This document shows positions 59,640-64,000 of a DNA stretch of 64,000 nucleotides, in pieces. Source of the DNA: Ligustrum vulgare. Taxonomy: Eukaryota > Streptophyta > Magnoliopsida > Lamiales > Oleaceae. Under the pieces are notes generated by a model. The model saw only the letters and a program-made list of their open reading frames with translations, searched no databases and was not told the origin of the DNA. A program made the translations under genes and the position numbers. Location: contig OY743170.1 in assembly GCA_963555705.1 (NCBI GenBank), positions 11,323,096 through 11,387,095 of the forward strand. Reading direction: 5' to 3'. Position 1 is the stretch's first letter; every line of letters starts with the position of its first letter.

Positions 59640-60160
59640 ATATTCATCAATCTGCACAAGTACCCTAAGTCGGCAAGGTATATCATGGGGTCCATACTCC
59701 TAGTAGCGTTGCTAATCTCAACCCTTAGATGCAAGTGAATCAGCCACCTAGTTACCCTCACAGTAGGTGTGAGAGATATTGTCTCGATAAAAATTAAGGA
59801 TGTCTCTAATCTGTCGAATAATACCTTGAAACGCCCATGTCCTTCACCCCTAGTGATGCAGTGAATCGTTACAGTGGAGTCAGCCTCGATCTAAATGTCT
59901 AGAATGTCAGATTCGATGAGAAAGAAGTATATTATCAAGAACAACTTGCAACTCATCCTCAAGAACAAGGGAATCTCTGTAAAGGATGAGAACACCATGA
60001 TATAGTCTCCTCCATGGTCTCTAATGACGCCTTTTCCATTAGCAATACATTCATTGATATATCCATCAATGTTGATCTTGTAGGATCTCACTGATGGGAT
60101 GTGCCAAAGAACTAAAATAGGGGACGATGTGAGAGGGGGAGCAAGAGATATACCAAACGG
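59640..60160 (-). pseudogene. LINE-type RNase H (RVT_3) fragment
   Basis: On the minus strand, YKINIDGYINECIANGKGVIRDHGGDYIMVF (read in part) matches the opening of the RNase H domain of plant non-LTR elements (NVDG..N..GKGG.G.VIRD..G). EADSTVTIHCI follows after a stop (compare ESDS..vv..i). Stops break the frame. The upstream part on this strand was cut off by the CACTA element at 60238, so its continuation should lie at 63840-64000. The element is distinct from the plus-strand LINE at 1-32 kb. Confidence 0.65.
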
Positions 60161-60254
60161 TGGGGTGATAGCAAGGTACCCACGAATGAAGCAGTCTGAA
60201 GAGTCGTCCCATATGAAGAAATGAGGGCATGCAATATCACTACAACAAAAAATG

Positions 60255-60735
60255 GCTTTTACAACACTTGAATTGCAACATTCGGCAGTTGAATGTTGCT
60301 AAAAAGACATATCGCAACATTTTAAGAAGTGAATGTTGCGATTGGTGTTAACAATTGAGCTTTAGCAACATTTGTCAAGTGAATGTTGCAAAAGAGTTCA
60401 ACATTTGGCAACGTTTAAAAAACGTTGTGAAAGGATACCCCTTTCGCAACGTTTTTTAAATGTTGCGAAAGGGGTACCTTTCGCAACGTTTTTTAAACGT
60501 TGCCAAAGGTACCCCTTTGGCAACGTTTTTTAAACGTTGCAAAAGGTACCCCTTTAGCAACGTTTAAAAAACGTTGCGAAAGGGGGTACCCTTTGGCAGC
60601 ATTTTTTAAACGTTGCAAAAGGTACCACTTTCGCAACATTTAAAAAACGTTGCGAAAGGGGTACCTTTTGCAACGTTTAAAAAACGTTGCCAAAGGGTAT
60701 CCCCTTTCGCAACGTTTTTTAAACGTTGCAATAGC
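60255..60735. repeat. Left subterminal palindrome array of CACTA 2
   Basis: More than ten copies of cgcaacgttttttaaacgttgc in both orientations are separated by aaaggggtacc words. Each copy is itself nearly palindromic around aacgtt. Such arrays are the usual binding sites of CACTA-encoded TnpA-like proteins. Confidence 0.88.
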
Positions 60736-60779
60736 TTAGTTGATTTGAAACAAATTTAAAACTATAGGGACTGGCGTGC

Positions 60780-61560
60780 AAATTCTGAAAAATTATTAAA
60801 TTATCAGATGTCTCTCTCTCTCTCCACCATTTCATCTACAAATCATACGACGAGAGAGAGGCGAGCGAAAGAAAACGAGAGACAGGCGAAAAAGGAGAGA
60901 AGACCGGTGGTTACTGCCGGTGATTTCGCCGGCGAAATCCAACGCAGGGTGCGGCGAGGGGCGTCAAAGGCTGGGGATTGAAGATTAAGGGTTCAGTGCG
61001 AGTTGGGTGTGAGAAACTGAGACGAAGCCGCTGCTTAAATCGCGATTTTTCCGGCGAAGAAACAGCCGGTGGTTGAGGTAAGTAATGGGTTTTGTTCATT
61101 CTTGGTTTTAGGTTTTGATTTTGAGGGTATATCGAGTTGGGACCGAGGATTGTGGTGTGCGAGTTTTTGATTTGGGTGCAGGGGTGGTTTGTGCAGGTTT
61201 GGATGGTGGTGTTGATTGATGATGATGAACGGAGGTGGTGGCTGAATTGAGGGTAGATTGATTTTGATTTTGAATATTCTATTGATGGCAGTGGGCAGGG
61301 AAATTGTGGAATACGGTTGGTGAAATGTTGTGAGGAATCAGTGGTGATCAATCTTGGAGGTTGGCAATGGAGATGGTGAACTGATTATTCAATGGAGCCT
61401 GGTTGCAGGTCGAATGGTGAAATGTTGGTTCCGGCTGGGCAGGCCTTGGCGCTGCCAATCACCTCTGCAAACGGGTATTTATCACCTTAAGTCGGAGTTT
61501 TGCCTATGCATTCTATTAGTTTTGCTGATACAAACCTTATATGAATTGTTGTTCTGAAAT
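60780..61560 (+). other. Captured 5'UTR / first-exon-like sequence in CACTA 2
   Basis: A CT- and GA-rich leader, then GC-rich sequence (gtgatttcgccggcgaaatcc, gaaacagccggtggttgag before a gtaag donor at 61079) look like the start of a host gene. I cannot assign the encoded text to a protein. A donor-like gtattt occurs at 61474. Confidence 0.4.
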
Positions 61561-61570
61561 TTGGTTTTAG

Positions 61571-61978
61571 GGCTTTGATGTCACAGTTCTTGAAGGTGGT
61601 TATGAATTTGGATATAAAAATAAGTCCCTTAGTCCTGATGATTATGGTATTTGAGGTAATTGATCGAGTTCTTGACTTCTAGTTATTGTCTATTAATAAG
61701 AGCATTTTCATTGTTGGAATGGTTTCGCACTAATACTAATGAACACTTGTAAATGGTACTAGGCTTCTGGTATCCTTATAGAAATATATTTAACCTTGTT
61801 GATGAGATTGGTGTAAAGCCATTTACAAGTTGGACAAAGACTGCACAATATTCTGAAGAGGGGTTGGAGGTAAGCTGCATTTCTTCTCAATTATTTTTCC
61901 TTTTTCTAGTAACGATTTGTTTCCTTGCTTCAAGTGGGTTTGTTTGCACCAGCAGAGCAGTGTAGTGCTGCTGCAACT
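61571..61978 (+). pseudogene. Captured fragments of a FAD/NAD(P)-binding oxidoreductase gene
   Basis: Three exon-like pieces with plant splice signals fit the same protein, a plant FAD-dependent amine-oxidase/carotenoid-desaturase-like oxidoreductase. The first, 61571-61655, reads GFDVTVLEGGYEFGYKNKSL, with a stop TGA two codons before the donor. The second, 61763-61869, reads GFWYPYRNIFNLVDEIGVKPF, then WTKTAQYSEEGLE. The third, about 61932-61978, reads GLFAPAEQCSAAATIGML. Introns are retained, so capture was from genomic DNA. The stretch that normally lies between pieces two and three is missing. No function is expected. Confidence 0.75.
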
Positions 61979-62100
61979 ATAGGAATGCTATAAATTTTTC
62001 CTTCAGTTGGTTCATTTCTTATGTTTACTACTTTGTGTGCAATAATGATGTGATTCCCTATCTTATGGTTTACTACTATAAATCTTTGGTTTTTTCCCCC

Positions 62101-63231
62101 AGTTTGTTCCTCTTGATGAGGAATCATCTCTGTAAGTTTTTCATTTTGTTGACTTTTATGGTTTACAAATAGTACAGGTTGTTTAATTTTTATCATTGAC
62201 ATTTGCCATGGATAGAGAATTGCATTTCGGTAATGAAAAACTATGGCTCTTTATTATTTAGATATTAGATTGAAGTGTCGACCATGATTTCGATTTTAAG
62301 TGTTTGTTTGTGGTTCGATTTTAAGTTTTGTCATTGCATGTTTTAATCATCTTAATTTTAATAGTTGCATAAATGTTATATGATTTACGATTTTTAGTGT
62401 AATTTTTTACCTCAAACATTGCATGTTGTCATAAGTAAAAAAATATAAATTTATTGGTTAATTATTCTCTTTCAGCATAGAATTGCTCAAGAAACCATTC
62501 TTTTCAAAAGATGAGCAATTAAGAGAGGCACAAGCTTCTTATGGTAAGAAACGTTTATTTATTCAATGATCTTGTGTAATTCTTATTTATGACTAACTTC
62601 ATATAAGTCTATTTGTTATTCAAGCTAAATTTGAATTCAAGATTTTTGTTAGCTATTATTAATTAGTTTTAAGTTTGATTTGGGTTTAGATAGAGTTTAT
62701 TGTTGAATTTGTAATGTTGAAGAGTTATGGATTGATGTTGGAAGTTGTTTGAGGTGTTGGTTTGATTTTTAAATTATTATGTTGGTTATGATATTTTTTT
62801 ACAGGTTGACTAAGTCCAATTTATGGGGGAGGTTCTGTCGAAATTTCTATAGAATTTTTTACAATAAAAGGGAAGGAAAGAGAAGTTAACGCGTCTTAAG
62901 TTTAGGTTTTACACTTTGGGTGAAAGCTCATTTTCCTTGGTGGTAGATCTAGCATCTAGCTGACATCTGTTATCGATGCACTTTCACGTCTTTGGTCTAG
63001 TAGATTGATTTAGGACAAGTCATATCAATTTCTATGAAATCAAATTTGAAAGATATAAATATATTTTGTTTTTAACTCTATTTTTTATTTTTTCTACCAT
63101 TTATTAAGTAAAACGTGACATTCACTTATAACTTTGCTCAAATTTGTTATAGGTGTAACTTTGAAGATGGACCGAATTTTGCGATCTAAAGCTGCGGTTA
63201 TATTGCGGGATGAAGTTGATATTCCCGAGTA
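62101..63231 (+). pseudogene. Second set of captured exons in CACTA 2, unrecognised
   Basis: Exon-like stretches at about 62113-62142 (after tcccccag: FVPLDEESS), 62478-62545 (after tttcag, before gtaaga: IELLKKPFFSKDEQLREAQASY) and 63153-63231 (after gttatag: VTLKMDRILRSKAAVILRDEVDIPE, in part) share one reading frame across the two introns. The second intron holds about 200 bp (62690-62900) resembling the leader of gypsy C. I do not recognise the protein. It may be another gene, or a later part of the same captured gene. Confidence 0.5.
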
Positions 63232-63494
63232 AAATATTTCTTTTGTCAAATGATGATGTTTTTTTGCGATTTTGTTAAACATTATCAACACTTTCTTTCG
63301 TGGATTTGTTATTCTGTATTGTGGATTTATTAGACATTATTAAGACTTTATTTTGTATGGATTTGAAAATTCATAATGTATTTACTTTTGTTTTTTATTT
63401 AAAGTATCATTTTAATGAAGTAATTACAAAAATTTGGGTTTTATAAATAATTTGTTCAATAATATTTTGTTAAAATATATATATATATATAGTA

Positions 63495-63815
63495 ACGTTA
63501 AGAAAATGTTGCAAAAGGGTCTACGGCAATACTCAATAAACGTTGCAAAAGGTTGGGTTAAAAGTTTTTGCAACACTTAAAAAACGTTGCAAAAGGGTCT
63601 ACGGCAACACTTAATAAACGTTGCAAAAGGGTCTACGGCAACACTTAATAAACGTTGCAAAAGGGTCTACCGCAACACTTAATAAACGTTGCAAAAGGTC
63701 TATTGCAACGTTTAAAAAACGTTGAAAAAAGTTTTTTCTCTACGGCAACACTGCGATTTGCAACACTTGCCAAACGTTGCAAAAACCTTTTGGCAACATT
63801 TTTTGAGTGTTGCAA
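63495..63815. repeat. Right subterminal array of CACTA 2
   Basis: About seven units of gcaacacttaataaacgttgcaaaagggtctac are mostly in one orientation, so this array is more regular and less palindromic than the left array. Confidence 0.85.
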
Positions 63816-63839
63816 AAGGCTATTTTTGTTGTAGTGTAT

Positions 63840-64000
63840 ACTCTACAAATGATGTGTCTCGGGTTCATTCGAATCTCACTTTGCTTCCGTCATTCCCCTT
63901 GGTCCAAAGAAATAGAATATAAGTAAAGGAATCATGGTGTGAATTTGACCCTATCGAACATGTTGAGCATAGTATCTCTGTAATACCACTTTTCCTTTTA
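63840..64000 (-). other. Continuation of the interrupted minus-strand element
   Basis: By position this is the other side of the sequence cut by CACTA 2. It is too short and decayed to read a domain. The window ends here. Confidence 0.3.

Larger units (their letters stand above)
60238..63836. mobile_element. CACTA (En/Spm-type) transposon 2, non-autonomous, gene-capturing
   Basis: Inverted termini CACTACAACAAAAAATGGC and GCTATTTTTGTTGTAGTG are flanked by a 3 bp duplication TAT (60235-60237 and 63837-63839). Large subterminal arrays of gcaacgtttaaaaaacgttgc-type palindromes lie inside both ends. The 2.7 kb interior carries a 5'UTR-like CT/GA-rich block (60810-60900), GC-rich first-exon-like sequence, and intron-bearing exon fragments from at least one host gene. 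No transposase is present. Confidence 0.94.

Overview
This is nuclear DNA from a flowering plant, almost certainly a eudicot. It has an intron-containing laccase gene, a two-exon PAR1-family gene, and a dense nest of plant-type Ty1/copia, Ty3/gypsy, L1-type LINE, CACTA and MITE elements. The AT-rich spacers and scattered microsatellites fit this. I cannot fix the genus from sequence alone.

Layout. 1-0.7 kb holds the 3' end of a gypsy element on the minus strand. 1.1-31.8 kb is one dead L1-type LINE on the plus strand, cut into four pieces. A 6.2 kb copia element sits at the ORF1/ORF2 junction (2560-8730, target duplication CCGAG). A gypsy element sits at the start of the reverse transcriptase (10104-23952). 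A 5.1 kb CACTA transposon sits in the RNase H domain (26323-31373, duplication TAA). The gypsy insertion is itself nested. Its 5' LTR holds a chromovirus-like gypsy (10364-20678, duplication GAGGA). That element's 5' LTR holds the 3' end of a third gypsy element, and its interior carries an intronless LOG (cytokinin-activating enzyme) retropseudogene and an ORF resembling a plant-virus cysteine-rich protein. The CACTA element carries a 1 kb Harbinger-like MITE.

32.0-38.5 kb is a second decayed copia element, minus strand, with 455 bp LTRs and two internal tandem-repeat blocks. 38.5-49.2 kb is gene-free, AT-rich DNA: a Helitron-like repeat region, a 400 bp duplication, a triplicated ~770 bp unit, MITEs and microsatellites.

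49.2-57.7 kb is the gene island. A complete six-exon laccase (plus strand, 567 aa) converges on a complete PAR1-family gene (minus strand). A 4.3 kb gag-only retrotransposon with no pol (duplication GTAGA) has landed in the short spacer between them; it carries a 25 bp minisatellite near its 3' end. 57.7-64 kb holds MITEs and a minus-strand RNase H fragment. That fragment is interrupted by a 3.6 kb non-autonomous CACTA element (duplication TAT) that has captured intron-bearing pieces of a FAD-dependent oxidoreductase gene and of a second gene I do not recognise.

Only the laccase and PAR1 genes look intact. I found no tRNA or rRNA gene and no CRISPR array. Element boundaries rest on LTR or TIR matches and target duplications read by eye, and family names rest on remembered motifs rather than database searches.
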